The notes beneath the pieces were generated by a model that was not told the origin of the DNA, searched no databases, and saw only the letters and a program-made list of their open reading frames with translations. A stretch of 64,000 nucleotides of DNA from an uncultured Latescibacterota bacterium (GTDB lineage Bacteria > Latescibacterota > UBA2968): assembly GCA_958295785.1 (NCBI GenBank), contig OY282377.1, positions 2,432,394-2,496,393 of the forward strand, given 5' to 3'. Both the position numbers and the translations under genes were made by a program. Shown here one piece after another: positions 17,376 to 25,129 of the stretch; the stretch's first letter is position 1; the number at the start of each line of letters is the position of its first letter.

Positions 17376-17666
17376 TAAAACCGTGTCATCAAAGATCACA
17401 TCGCCTTCGGGCGTCAGCGCGATGGGGTCTTTGACGTGTTCCCACACCAAGCGGGGTGGGATACGATCACCGGCGAGATAGCGGTTGATCATATCATGAC
17501 TGAACCCTTCGCTATGGTCGGCGAAATGGGTCAGGGTATCGTTGAGGGGACGGCTAAGCAGATACTGACAGTAAGCCAAACGCGTCGGGTGGCGCATTGA
17601 CACCTCCTCAAAGTGATAAATTTTACGGAATTGCACCCTTTTTTAACTCAGCATGCGTAAGTCCTA
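17376..17666 (-). mobile_element. 5' fragment of the IS701/IS4-like element, inverted
   Basis: Minus-strand sequence from TAGGACTTACGCATGCTGAG (end at 17666) through MRHPTRLAYCQYLLSRPLND to DDTVLEALT, where IS5 copy 2 interrupts it. The other two thirds are absent from the far side of the IS, so a deletion or rearrangement occurred. Confidence 0.85.
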
Positions 17667-17701
17667 TTATAGAACACTTTGCGCCATGTTCGGCTTTTTG
17701 C

Positions 17702-17730
17702 TTGACCTTGTTTTGGGTTTGTCGTAAGTT
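17702..17730 (+). promoter_or_regulatory. Possible promoter for the DUF512 gene
   Basis: TTGACC (17702-17707), 17-base spacer, TAAGTT (17725-17730), 70 bp before the ATG. Weak -10 match. Confidence 0.3.
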
Positions 17731-17800
17731 TTGGCGATTTAGAGATGTTGGTAAGTCATTGAAATACTGCTTTGTCTAACAGTCAATTACTGGAATTGAA

Positions 17801-19219
17801 ATGAATGTCATAAGCGGGGCACAAGTTGAAGGGCGGCGCGGGATTGAGCGCGTGGAGGCCGGTTTGCAAATCCGTTTCGTGCATCCCGATGGCATTGGGA
17901 AAGCGATGGGGTTGCGGCCCGGAGATGTGTTGGAAAGCATCAACGGACAACCCGTGCGCGATCCCATCGATTACCGGTTTTACATGGGTGACGAGGACGT
18001 GTTGACCGCAGTGCGCCGCGGTGACGAGCGGTTTTTATGTGAGATCGAAAAAGAGATTGAAGACGATCTCGGCGTGGATTTTGAGGACATGCCCATTCTC
18101 AAATGCGACAATAAGTGCGTTTTTTGCTTTTTGCACCAGATGCCCAAGGGCCTGCGGAAAACCCTGTATTATCAAGATGACGACTATCGCTTGTCCTTTT
18201 TGCACGGGGCTTATGTCACGCTCACAAATTTGTCGGAAGATGAATTTCAGCGCATTATCGATCAAAAATTGAGTCCCATGTACATCTCGGTTCACGCCAC
18301 GGATCCCCACTTGCGCGCCGAGTTGCTCGGGCGCAGGCGACCGACACCGGTTTTGGATCGGATCGACATCTTGGGCGCACATAGAATAAAGATGCACGCC
18401 CAAGTGGTTTTGTGCCCGGGGATCAACGATGGGCACGCGCTCAAACAGACGATTTTTGACCTCGCGGCGCGGCATCCCCATGTGGAATCCGTGGGCGTCG
18501 TGCCGCTGGGTTTGACCAAATTTCGCAAAAATCTTCCCAAATTGAACCGGATGACGCGCGCCGACGCAGACAGGGCCATCCGCCAGATAACCGCGTGGCA
18601 AGCGGTGTTGAAGCCGCGCTTGGGCACGCGCTTTGTGTATTTGGGCGATGAGATGTATTTGATGACGGGCCAACCCGTGCCGCCAAAAGCCGAGTACGAG
18701 GGGTTCCCGCTCGTGGAAAACGGCATCGGCATGGTGCGCCGGTTTGTCGATGGCTTTGAGCAACGGGTTGGAGAACTCGAGGGTTTGGCACTGCCGCCAC
18801 AGCGTTTTACACTCGTCACGGGCGTGTTGGGCGCGCGATTTTTGGACGCGATGGTTCAACGCCTGAATCGCATTCCGTGGATTTCTGCCCGCGTCGTGCC
18901 CGTGGTCAATCGCTTCTTGGGCGAGGGCATCACGGTTTCCGGGTTGCTTTCCGGGGGCGATATTGTCCGCGCACTGGCCGATGTCGAGCGCGATGAGACC
19001 GTTCTTTTGCCGCCCAACTGTTTGAATCACAATGGATTATTTTTGGATGATCTCACGCTGGACGACCTGGTGCAGCGCGTGCGTTGTCCGGTCGTCGTGG
19101 GGACTTACGATCTCGTGGAGACGATTCACAATGCGGTCAGAGGCGCGTCAACTCCTTTGCGTCCGCGCAACGCGGATGTGGCGCATCCATACATTTCGCC
19201 GCATCAGATAGCGGATTAG
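17801..19219 (+). CDS. DUF512 radical-SAM-like iron-sulfur protein with PDZ domain
   Basis: 472 residues. An N-terminal PDZ-like domain (GIGKAMGLRPGDVLESINGQ) precedes a radical SAM region with CDNKCVFCFLHQMPKGLRK at about residues 103-121, i.e. the CxxxCxxC cluster motif. The C-terminal DUF512 domain holds TLVTGVLGARFLD and LLPPNCLNHNGLFLDDLTL. Proteins of this architecture are widely found next to the GTPase Der, as here (120 bp upstream of der, same strand), and their biochemical role is not established. The ATG at 17801 has little ribosome binding site but precedes the PDZ domain by the usual distance. Length is typical. Confidence 0.85.
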   Translation: MNVISGAQVEGRRGIERVEAGLQIRFVHPDGIGKAMGLRPGDVLESINGQPVRDPIDYRFYMGDEDVLTAVRRGDERFLCEIEKEIEDDLGVDFEDMPILKCDNKCVFCFLHQMPKGLRKTLYYQDDDYRLSFLHGAYVTLTNLSEDEFQRIIDQKLSPMYISVHATDPHLRAELLGRRRPTPVLDRIDILGAHRIKMHAQVVLCPGINDGHALKQTIFDLAARHPHVESVGVVPLGLTKFRKNLPKLNRMTRADADRAIRQITAWQAVLKPRLGTRFVYLGDEMYLMTGQPVPPKAEYEGFPLVENGIGMVRRFVDGFEQRVGELEGLALPPQRFTLVTGVLGARFLDAMVQRLNRIPWISARVVPVVNRFLGEGITVSGLLSGGDIVRALADVERDETVLLPPNCLNHNGLFLDDLTLDDLVQRVRCPVVVGTYDLVETIHNAVRGASTPLRPRNADVAHPYISPHQIAD

Positions 19220-19338
19220 GCGAATAGACGAATCGGCAAAACGTGGAGAGAAACCGTGTTTCCCATCCTACAAATTCTGATTCAAACGGGCGGATGGGCG
19301 GGGACTGACCACTGACCACTGATTTTAGGAGACAGGCG

Positions 19339-20643
19339 ATGGGCATCGTCGCAATTGTGGGCAGGCCAAATGTCGGCAAATCCACGCTTTTCAATCGGTT
19401 GATCGGCGAGCGCAAGGCCGTGGTCGATGACTTTCCCGGGGTCACGCGCGACCGCAACTACGCGCAATGCACCTGGAATGGCCGAACCTTCACGCTGGTC
19501 GATACGGGCGGGTACGTGCCCAATTCGGATGCAACCATCTCCGAATCGGTGTCTCGGCAGGTCGAACTCGCGTTGGGCGAAGCGGATTTGTTGCTCTTGG
19601 TGGTCGATGCCCAAACCGGCCCCACGGATTACGACGCGATCATGGCGCGGATGATCCGAGACTTGGGCGCGCCGTATCGGCTGATTGTCAACAAAGTCGA
19701 TAGGGTTGAAAACGAAGCCGATGGCGCGGCTTTTTACGGGCTCGCGCTCGGCGATCCCCTGTTCGTCTCCGCGATCAACGGGCGCCTATCGGGCGATTTG
19801 CTCGACGAAATTCTCGCGTGTTTGCCAAAAGATGCCGACGATTCCACAGCAGAAAGGCCGCCGCGAATCGCGGTGTTGGGCCGCCCGAACATGGGCAAAT
19901 CCACTTTTGTGAACCGCTTGTTGGGCCATGAACGGATCGTGGTGAGCGAAATCCCCGGCACCACGCGAGACGCCATTGACCTGCCGATGCAGCGCGAGGG
20001 ACGGGCATTTGTCTTGATCGACACTGCGGGCTTGCGACGGCGGACGCGCGTCAGAGAGCAGGTTGAGTTTTACAGTTCTCTGCGTACGGTGGAAAACCTC
20101 GAGCGTTGCGACGTGGCAATTGTGATGGTCGATGCCGCGGAAGGCTGTACAGTGCAAGATGTAAAAATTGCAGAACGCGCCTTGGCCTTGGGCAAAGGGA
20201 TCATTGTGGGCATCAATAAATGGGACTTGGTCGAAAAAGACGACCGCACAGCGGACCGCACAGCGGACCAAATCCGCACGCGCTTTGTACATTTGGAAAA
20301 CTATCCCATCGTTTTTCTCTCGGCACTGACCGGGCAGCGCGCATGGCGCGTGATTGACTTGGCTTTGGACATTGCCCAAAAACGCCGCCAGCGCGTTTCC
20401 ACCGGCGACTTGAACGCCTTTTTGACGCATCTCAATGCCACGACTGCGCCGCCGAGCAAAAATGGCCGGGTTTTTCGCATGTCCTTTTGCGTGATGCCGC
20501 GCACTGCGCCGCCAACCCTCATCTTTTTTACGCGGCGACCCAAAGATGTGCCCACGCACTATCGCCGGTTTTTAGAGCGCAGGATCAGACAGGCGTTTGA
20601 CTTTTATGGCACCCCCATCCGCATTTTATTCAACCAGAAGTGA
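19339..20643 (+). CDS. der: Ribosome-associated GTPase Der (EngA)
   Basis: 434 residues with two GTPase domains in tandem. First: GRPNVGKS (G1), DTGG (G3), NKVD (G4). Second: GRPNMGKS, DTAG, NKWD. A C-terminal KH-like domain follows (VFRMSFCVMPRTAPPTLIFF). Der is essential for 50S subunit maturation and binds 23S rRNA. ATG 19339 lies after TAGGAGACAGG. The short extra insertion DDRTADRTADQ after the second G4 comes from a tandem 12-base repeat (CGCACAGCGGAC). Confidence 0.96.
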   Translation: MGIVAIVGRPNVGKSTLFNRLIGERKAVVDDFPGVTRDRNYAQCTWNGRTFTLVDTGGYVPNSDATISESVSRQVELALGEADLLLLVVDAQTGPTDYDAIMARMIRDLGAPYRLIVNKVDRVENEADGAAFYGLALGDPLFVSAINGRLSGDLLDEILACLPKDADDSTAERPPRIAVLGRPNMGKSTFVNRLLGHERIVVSEIPGTTRDAIDLPMQREGRAFVLIDTAGLRRRTRVREQVEFYSSLRTVENLERCDVAIVMVDAAEGCTVQDVKIAERALALGKGIIVGINKWDLVEKDDRTADRTADQIRTRFVHLENYPIVFLSALTGQRAWRVIDLALDIAQKRRQRVSTGDLNAFLTHLNATTAPPSKNGRVFRMSFCVMPRTAPPTLIFFTRRPKDVPTHYRRFLERRIRQAFDFYGTPIRILFNQK

Positions 20644-20647
20644 TGCT

Positions 20648-21052
20648 ATGCGTTCAAAAAAAATAAAAAAACGCTACTATTCGATCCGCGAGGTCTCAGA
20701 ACGCACCGGCGTAGAGCCGCATGTGTTGCGGTTTTGGGAAAAGGAATTTTCCCAACTGAGGCCCAGGCGCGGTCGGTCGGGCAACCGCGCGTACACCGAG
20801 CGAAATCTCAAGGTCATTCTGGCGATTAAAGATTTGCTCTACGTGCAGAAATACACGATTCAAGGGGCGGTTGAAAGGCTGAAAAAAGACCCCGGTTTGT
20901 GGGAAAATCAGAGCATCAAAGCACCCGAGAGGGAAAAACCACTCGCGGAATTGCGGGAGTTGTTGCTCGATCTCAAGCGGCTGATAGAAGGGGATGCGAA
21001 TAGACAAAAAGGTAAGACGAAAGACGGAAGAGGCAAAAGCAACCCCAGATGA
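20648..21052 (+). CDS. MerR-family transcriptional regulator
   Basis: 134 residues from ATG 20648, four bases after the der stop. The winged helix-turn-helix is complete: YYSIREVSERTGVEPHVLRF, WEKEFSQLRPRRGRSGNRAY, then a dimerisation helix. This HTH subtype (YSIxEVsexTGvephvLRyWE) is the kind found beside ihf or der genes, without a ligand-binding domain. The C-terminus after residue 118 (NRQKGKTKDGRGKSNPR) runs into repeat-like intergenic sequence and may be an extension acquired by loss of a stop. Target unknown. Confidence 0.85.
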   Translation: MRSKKIKKRYYSIREVSERTGVEPHVLRFWEKEFSQLRPRRGRSGNRAYTERNLKVILAIKDLLYVQKYTIQGAVERLKKDPGLWENQSIKAPEREKPLAELRELLLDLKRLIEGDANRQKGKTKDGRGKSNPR

Positions 21053-21072
21053 ACATGGATAAACGCAGGTGA

Positions 21073-21118
21073 AAGGCAGGTAGGAGCGCGGCCTCTGTGC
21101 CCGCCCGAAGAGACGAGA
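21073..21118 (+). repeat. GC-rich dispersed repeat, copy 6 (partial)
   Basis: AGGTAGGAGCGCGGCCTCTG followed by TGCCCGCCCGAAGAGACGAG. The 5' prefix is missing. Confidence 0.6.
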
Positions 21119-21133
21119 AACGGGGGTCAGTAA

Positions 21134-21245
21134 GAAGCCCTAACATAAAGAAATCAAGCGTCTGAAACAGATGAGTGAACAGCCGTAGGAACGCCTCAAA
21201 GTCGGCCTCTCACAAATCCATGTCAACGCTTTTTGTTAGGGACTC
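21134..21245 (-). mobile_element. 112-bp MITE, copy 3
   Basis: Inverted relative to copies 1 and 2: GAAGCCCTAACATAAAG at the left and TTAGGGACTC at the right, with a perfect TAA duplication on both sides (21131-21133, 21246-21248). Confidence 0.9.
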
Positions 21246-21566
21246 TAAATCCATCAATCCCTTGACCAAACGCTTCCGCCAATACAAACTTTCCCTCTTC
21301 TCTCCATTTTTCTTTGTTACAAATATCTGCTTTCCATCCCACACTGCAAGCACTTTTCTCTGCAAAAGCAACTCTTTAATACGCCCATCCTCATTTCCCT
21401 TTTTTCCTTTCACCACCCATTCTAAAACCCGTGACAACAACCCCCCCTTCATCATCCCCTGCATCCCTCCCAACATCCCCCGCTCATCCTTATCGCCTCC
21501 ATCTGACGCCTCAACAACACCCAATGTCCGTCTCACAATGCACCGCCATTTTCTCATACGACAAAA
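21246..21566 (-). other. Gap with a doubtful minus-strand ORF
   Basis: The plus strand is strongly pyrimidine-rich. A minus-strand ORF from about 21557 (MRKWRCIVRRTLGVV) reads through to the MITE, including GGLLSRVLEWVVKGKKG and KVLAVWDGKQIFVTKKNGEK, then ends inside the MITE. It may be a gene truncated at its 3' end by the insertion. No family recognised. Confidence 0.3.
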
Positions 21567-21799
21567 GGCAATAGACTATCGCCTTTTCACAAAATTTTCA
21601 AATTTTTATCACTAGCACATCTCCACCCCGGGTCGCTTCCTTCTATATACTAGTGAAAAAACGACCGAAAAATCGAAATTATACAGACTTTACTGCTTAT
21701 TTTTTTCTGACAGGCACCTCCCGATCATGCCCGTCAGAAAATCCAAATCATGCCCGTCAAAAAATCCAAATTTCAATGAATCTGACACCTGCCATGATA
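21567..21799 (+). repeat. Dispersed repeat family B, copy 3 (no IS)
   Basis: CAATAGACTATCGCC start, ATACAGACTTTACTGC, and a doubled CATGCCCGTCA-AAAATCCAAA segment. It ends CCATGATACCTAA where copies 1 and 2 carry the IS, so it may show the site before IS insertion. From 21800 to 22100 I see no gene. Confidence 0.7.
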
Positions 21800-22099
21800 C
21801 CTAAAAAAACAAATATATCGCCGTTCACTTTCAACAACAGACAGATAACATTTTTGCTTTTTGCATCTCTCGATGAGACAGGGCCTATCTTTGACGGGTT
21901 TGACCGGCGTCAATGGCCGAGGAAATGCACAAGAAAACAAGCTCGACATCATCACCAAAACGCCCAACCAACCCCATCTCGAACACAATCCTTTACCCCA
22001 ACAACCATTCTTTACCCTCAGTACGATTAGTCCCCACAAAACTTGACGCTCCTTGATCTACACGCTTTAACGGAGATTTCCCATACCGAGTATAACAGG

Positions 22100-22416
22100 C
22101 CACACAAAAATCGTTCCCAAGGGATGCGACTGCAACACGTCCGTCAGCGCACGGCGCGCCATGCCCTGAACGAGCACCTGCATCTGGCCGGCGGGCGGGC
22201 GCGATCATCGCTTTCTTTGAGTGCGCCAAAAATGGCGATCCCTTTATGCCCGGCGTCTATTGCCGTTTGTGCGGCTTTTACGGCACGCTCGGCTTCCACC
22301 AACAAGGGCGCGGTCATTAAGGGGTAGATTACCCCTTCAGAGGTTACCCGCGTGGGCAATTCAGGGGGCATGCGATCCGTTTCGATTGCGTTCACGCTCG
22401 TTAGGGGATTTGCCAT
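22100..22416 (-). pseudogene. lon: Fragment of Lon protease N-terminal domain
   Basis: A start codon at 22414-22416 with GAGAGGAG upstream opens MANPLTSVNAIETDRMPPEL, then GVIYPLMTAPLLVEAERAVK and GIAIFGALKESDD, which fits the start of the Lon substrate-binding domain (lPllPl...vvfPgm..PL.vgr.rs). A deletion and frameshift follow, after which GQMQVLVQGMARRALTDVLQ matches the Lon segment ending in LVqGxxRa. Nothing of the AAA or protease parts remains in the window. The fragment is bordered by repeat A upstream. Assignment rests on pattern memory. Confidence 0.6.
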
Positions 22417-22558
22417 GACATAGACTCCTCTCCGAATGCGAGCCGATCTCGCGCGCTGGCGTGAGGCAGAATGGCAGTTGGGTCGCGCTTTGTATGATAT
22501 TATTTCACGCTGGAAACGCATGGGGCGTTTCGCTATATGGATGGGGTCTTATACCCAT

Positions 22559-22972
22559 TTGATTTTTCTTTGTCCGTCTCCTGCCTCCCATCAGGGAGGA
22601 ATGAGGAATGGGGAACAGATGTTGCGTAGGGATCATGCGGTGCTTGTCTCAAGCGTTGGGTTCTGCCTCCTCGTTTGTTACTTCCGATGCGTTGGCTACG
22701 CCTGTGCCTACGGCGTGCGGCGACCTCCTTTTTTTCTACAGCAAAAAAAGGAAGCAAAAAATGCCGCTCTCATACGCCGAGGGGGGCTCTGCACAGCGCA
22801 AATCGCTTTGCGGGTCGCACACCATGCGCTGGCCTGCGAGGTGGGGTGCAAGAGGGAGGTGGGGTGCGAGATGGCCTTGCGCGCTGTGCGCGATGGTTTT
22901 ATCGGAGGGTCTTTTGGGATGGCCTTTTTGCCATGGCTTTTCTGAATGCCTAGGTAACGTCAAGGGAATCAT
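22559..22972 (+). repeat. Dispersed repeat family A, copy 3
   Basis: Nearly full length: GTCCGTCTCCTGCCTCCCAT, GGCTACGCCTGTGCCTACGG, AAAAAATGCCGCTCTCATAC, GATGGCCTTGCGCGCTGTGC and GGTAACGTCAAGGGAATCAT. A MITE follows three bases later, as at copies 1 and 4. Confidence 0.78.
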
Positions 22973-22975
22973 TAA

Positions 22976-23092
22976 GAAGCCCTCACATAAAGAAAGCAAG
23001 CGTCTGAAACAGAGGAGTGAACACCCGATGGAGAGGAACGCCTCAAAGTTGGCCTCTCACAAATCCATGACAACGCTTTTTGTTAGGGACTC
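22976..23092 (-). mobile_element. 117-bp MITE, copy 4
   Basis: Perfect TAA duplication (22973-22975 and 23093-23095). It keeps GATGGAGAGGAACGCC, as in the 3' end of the full IS, where the six 112-bp copies have GCAGGAACGCC or a variant. It is therefore closest to the parental deletion product. Confidence 0.9.
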
Positions 23093-23212
23093 TAAGTGAG
23101 ACGCAAGAGGGCTTCCCCTCCACTCAGCCAGCCACCGAGTACTTCGATTTGCCGATGAACTGCGACCATAGTTGTACCCCGTTCCGTCGATTCGCACTTG
23201 GGGAAATAAAAC

Positions 23213-23241
23213 TTGCGCCATATTCGCTCTTTTTCTATATT
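23213..23241 (+). promoter_or_regulatory. Candidate promoter of the rimP-nusA-infB operon
   Basis: TTGCGC (23213-23218), 17-base spacer, TATATT (23236-23241). Transcription would start near 23248, just ahead of a hairpin. Confidence 0.5.
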
Positions 23242-23255
23242 TAATGCCTCATTAC

Positions 23256-23280
23256 AGAGTGGGCTTCTGCCCACTCTTTT
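23256..23280 (+). terminator. Attenuator-like hairpin in the rimP leader
   Basis: AGAGTGGGC (23256-23264), loop TTCT, GCCCACTCT (23269-23277) and three more T. A nine-pair perfect stem about 40 bp before the rimP ATG. Terminator-like hairpins ahead of rimP are known in several bacteria, so this may control entry into the operon. Confidence 0.6.
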
Positions 23281-23320
23281 GAGTATATGGGACGCCACAA
23301 CCGCCGCGGAATATTATCCC

Positions 23321-23761
23321 ATGCTGATTAAAAACACCCTCATCGATCTCGTTGTTCCGCTTCTCGAGCAAAGGGGCGTGGCGTTGGTCGAGTTGGCTGT
23401 TTCGGGGGGTGGCAGGCGGCAACTCGTCCGCGTATTTGTAGATCGCGCAGACGGGATTACCATTGGCGAATGTGCCGCAATTAGTCGAGAGATTGCAGAT
23501 GTACTCGACACGCGCGATCCCATTGCAAGTGCTTATGTGCTCGAAGTTTCATCGCCGGGCTTGACGCGCCCCCTGAAGACGGACCGAGATTTTGAGCGGG
23601 TGGTCGGCAAAGCCCTTCGCTTGGTGGTGGATGGCTTGGGCGTTGCGGTTGGCACGCTCTTGCAGGTTGAGCCAGATTATCTCGATGTCGCATTGTCTGA
23701 CAAACGCACGCTGATCGAACGCGCCAAAATCCAGAAAGCCACGCTGCATTTTGAGTTGTAG
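23321..23761 (+). CDS. rimP: Ribosome maturation factor RimP
   Basis: 146 residues from ATG 23321 (MLIKNTLIDLVVPLLEQRGV). The two-domain RimP layout is clear: an N-terminal alpha-beta domain with LVELAVSGGGRRQLVRVFVD, the GITIGECAAISREIADVLD stretch, YVLEVSSPGLTRPLKTDRDF as the family signature, and a C-terminal SH3-like domain. RimP helps 30S subunit maturation. First gene of the operon, nine bases ahead of nusA. An upstream in-frame start at 23213 would lie inside the promoter and is rejected. Confidence 0.92.
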   Translation: MLIKNTLIDLVVPLLEQRGVALVELAVSGGGRRQLVRVFVDRADGITIGECAAISREIADVLDTRDPIASAYVLEVSSPGLTRPLKTDRDFERVVGKALRLVVDGLGVAVGTLLQVEPDYLDVALSDKRTLIERAKIQKATLHFEL

Positions 23762-23770
23762 GAGGCCCAC

Positions 23771-25108
23771 TTGAATTACGAAGTTCTCGAAGCGTTAAGA
23801 CAAATTGCCCAAGAAAAAAACGTCAACCGCGACCTGGTTATCGAAACCCTTGAGATGGGGTTGATCTCTGCGGCAAAAAGGCGGTTTGGAACCGGGGATA
23901 ATGTGGAGGTCAACATCGACCACACCTCGGGCGAGATCGCCGTTGAAGCGATCAAAGAAATCGTCGCGGATGACGAGGTCGAAAACGAGGGGTTGCAAGT
24001 TGGCCTAACGCATGCGTGCAAAACAGACGCCAATGCAAAAGTCGGCGGGGAACTGAGACTGCGCCTCAATTTTGCCGATTTTGGGCGCAATGCCATTCAA
24101 ACGACCAGGCAAGTGCTCGTGCAGCGGGTCAGAGAGGCCGAGCGCGAAAAAATCTACGACGATTATCAGGGGCGCGTTGGCGAAATCATTTCGGGAACCG
24201 TGCAGCAAATCAGCCGGGGAGATATCCTCGTCAACATCGGGCGTGCAGAAGCGGTCATTCCGCTTAAAGAGCAAATCAGAAAAGAACGCTATCGGCAAGG
24301 CGATCCCATTCGCGCGTACTTGCTCGACGTGTTGCGCTCGGCCCGAGGCCCGCAGGTGGTGTTGAGCCGCACGCATCCGGCGTTTCTCGAAAGGCTTTTT
24401 CAACTCGAAGTCCCGGAAATTTACGAGGGCGTCATCGAAATCAAGGCCGTGTCGCGCGAACCGGGCGAGCGGGCGAAAATCGCCGTGCATTCCAATGATG
24501 CGCGCATCGATCCGGTGGGGGCGTGCGTGGGGATGAAAGGCTCGCGCGTGCAAGCTGTGGTGCGCGAATTGAGCAATGAACGCATCGACATTGTGCCCTG
24601 GAGCGAAGACGAAGCGATCTTTTTCTCGCGTGCCCTAAGCCCAGCTACTGTGCGCCGCGTGGTGATTGACCGGCGCGAAAAGCGCATGTCGGCCATTGTC
24701 GATGAGGATCAGCTTTCTCTGGCGATAGGCAAAACCGGACAAAACGCGCGTTTGGCAGCACAGTTGACCGGCTGGAATGTCGATACCCTGACAGAAGCCC
24801 GTTACGAGGAAATACAGGCCGAACGACAGGCGACAACCGTGCCCTTGTCCGACGTGCCCGGCACGGGGCAGGTGACGCGAGACCGCTTGGAGGCCGCGGG
24901 CATCTTGTCGGCAAACGACCTCGTGCGCGTTTCTTTAACGGCGTTGCTCGACGTGCCCGGCATTGGCGAGACCACGGCTGAAAAAATGCGAGAAACCGCA
25001 CGCGAACTGGTCGATGCAAAAGTGTCTGCGTACCGCGAAGAACAGGCGCGTTTGCAAGCAGAGGCAGAAGTTGAAAAAACCAAATCCACCGAAGACCCAT
25101 CTGAATGA
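23771..25108 (+). CDS. nusA: Transcription termination/antitermination factor NusA
   Basis: 445 residues. TTG 23771 is preceded by GTAGGAGG. The N-terminal RNA polymerase-binding domain (to about 125) is followed by an S1 domain (GEIISGTVQQISRGDILVNI), two KH domains (GACVGMKGSRVQAVVRELSN; LAIGKTGQNARLAAQLTGW) and a helix-hairpin-helix rich C-terminus (LLDVPGIGETTAEKMRE). NusA modulates pausing, termination and rRNA antitermination. The C-terminal HhH pair resembles one acidic repeat unit. Standard place between rimP and infB. Confidence 0.95.
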   Translation: MNYEVLEALRQIAQEKNVNRDLVIETLEMGLISAAKRRFGTGDNVEVNIDHTSGEIAVEAIKEIVADDEVENEGLQVGLTHACKTDANAKVGGELRLRLNFADFGRNAIQTTRQVLVQRVREAEREKIYDDYQGRVGEIISGTVQQISRGDILVNIGRAEAVIPLKEQIRKERYRQGDPIRAYLLDVLRSARGPQVVLSRTHPAFLERLFQLEVPEIYEGVIEIKAVSREPGERAKIAVHSNDARIDPVGACVGMKGSRVQAVVRELSNERIDIVPWSEDEAIFFSRALSPATVRRVVIDRREKRMSAIVDEDQLSLAIGKTGQNARLAAQLTGWNVDTLTEARYEEIQAERQATTVPLSDVPGTGQVTRDRLEAAGILSANDLVRVSLTALLDVPGIGETTAEKMRETARELVDAKVSAYREEQARLQAEAEVEKTKSTEDPSE

Positions 25109-25129
25109 CTCAGAGCGGAGGTGAGCCTA

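Noticed and set aside
18035-19030. Long minus-strand ORF of 331 codons
   Set aside because: Shadow of the DUF512 radical-SAM gene, no ribosome binding site and no motif.
22436-22945. ORF of 169 codons in repeat A, and similar ORFs in the other copies
   Set aside because: Frames are not conserved between the repeat copies and no ribosome binding site is present.
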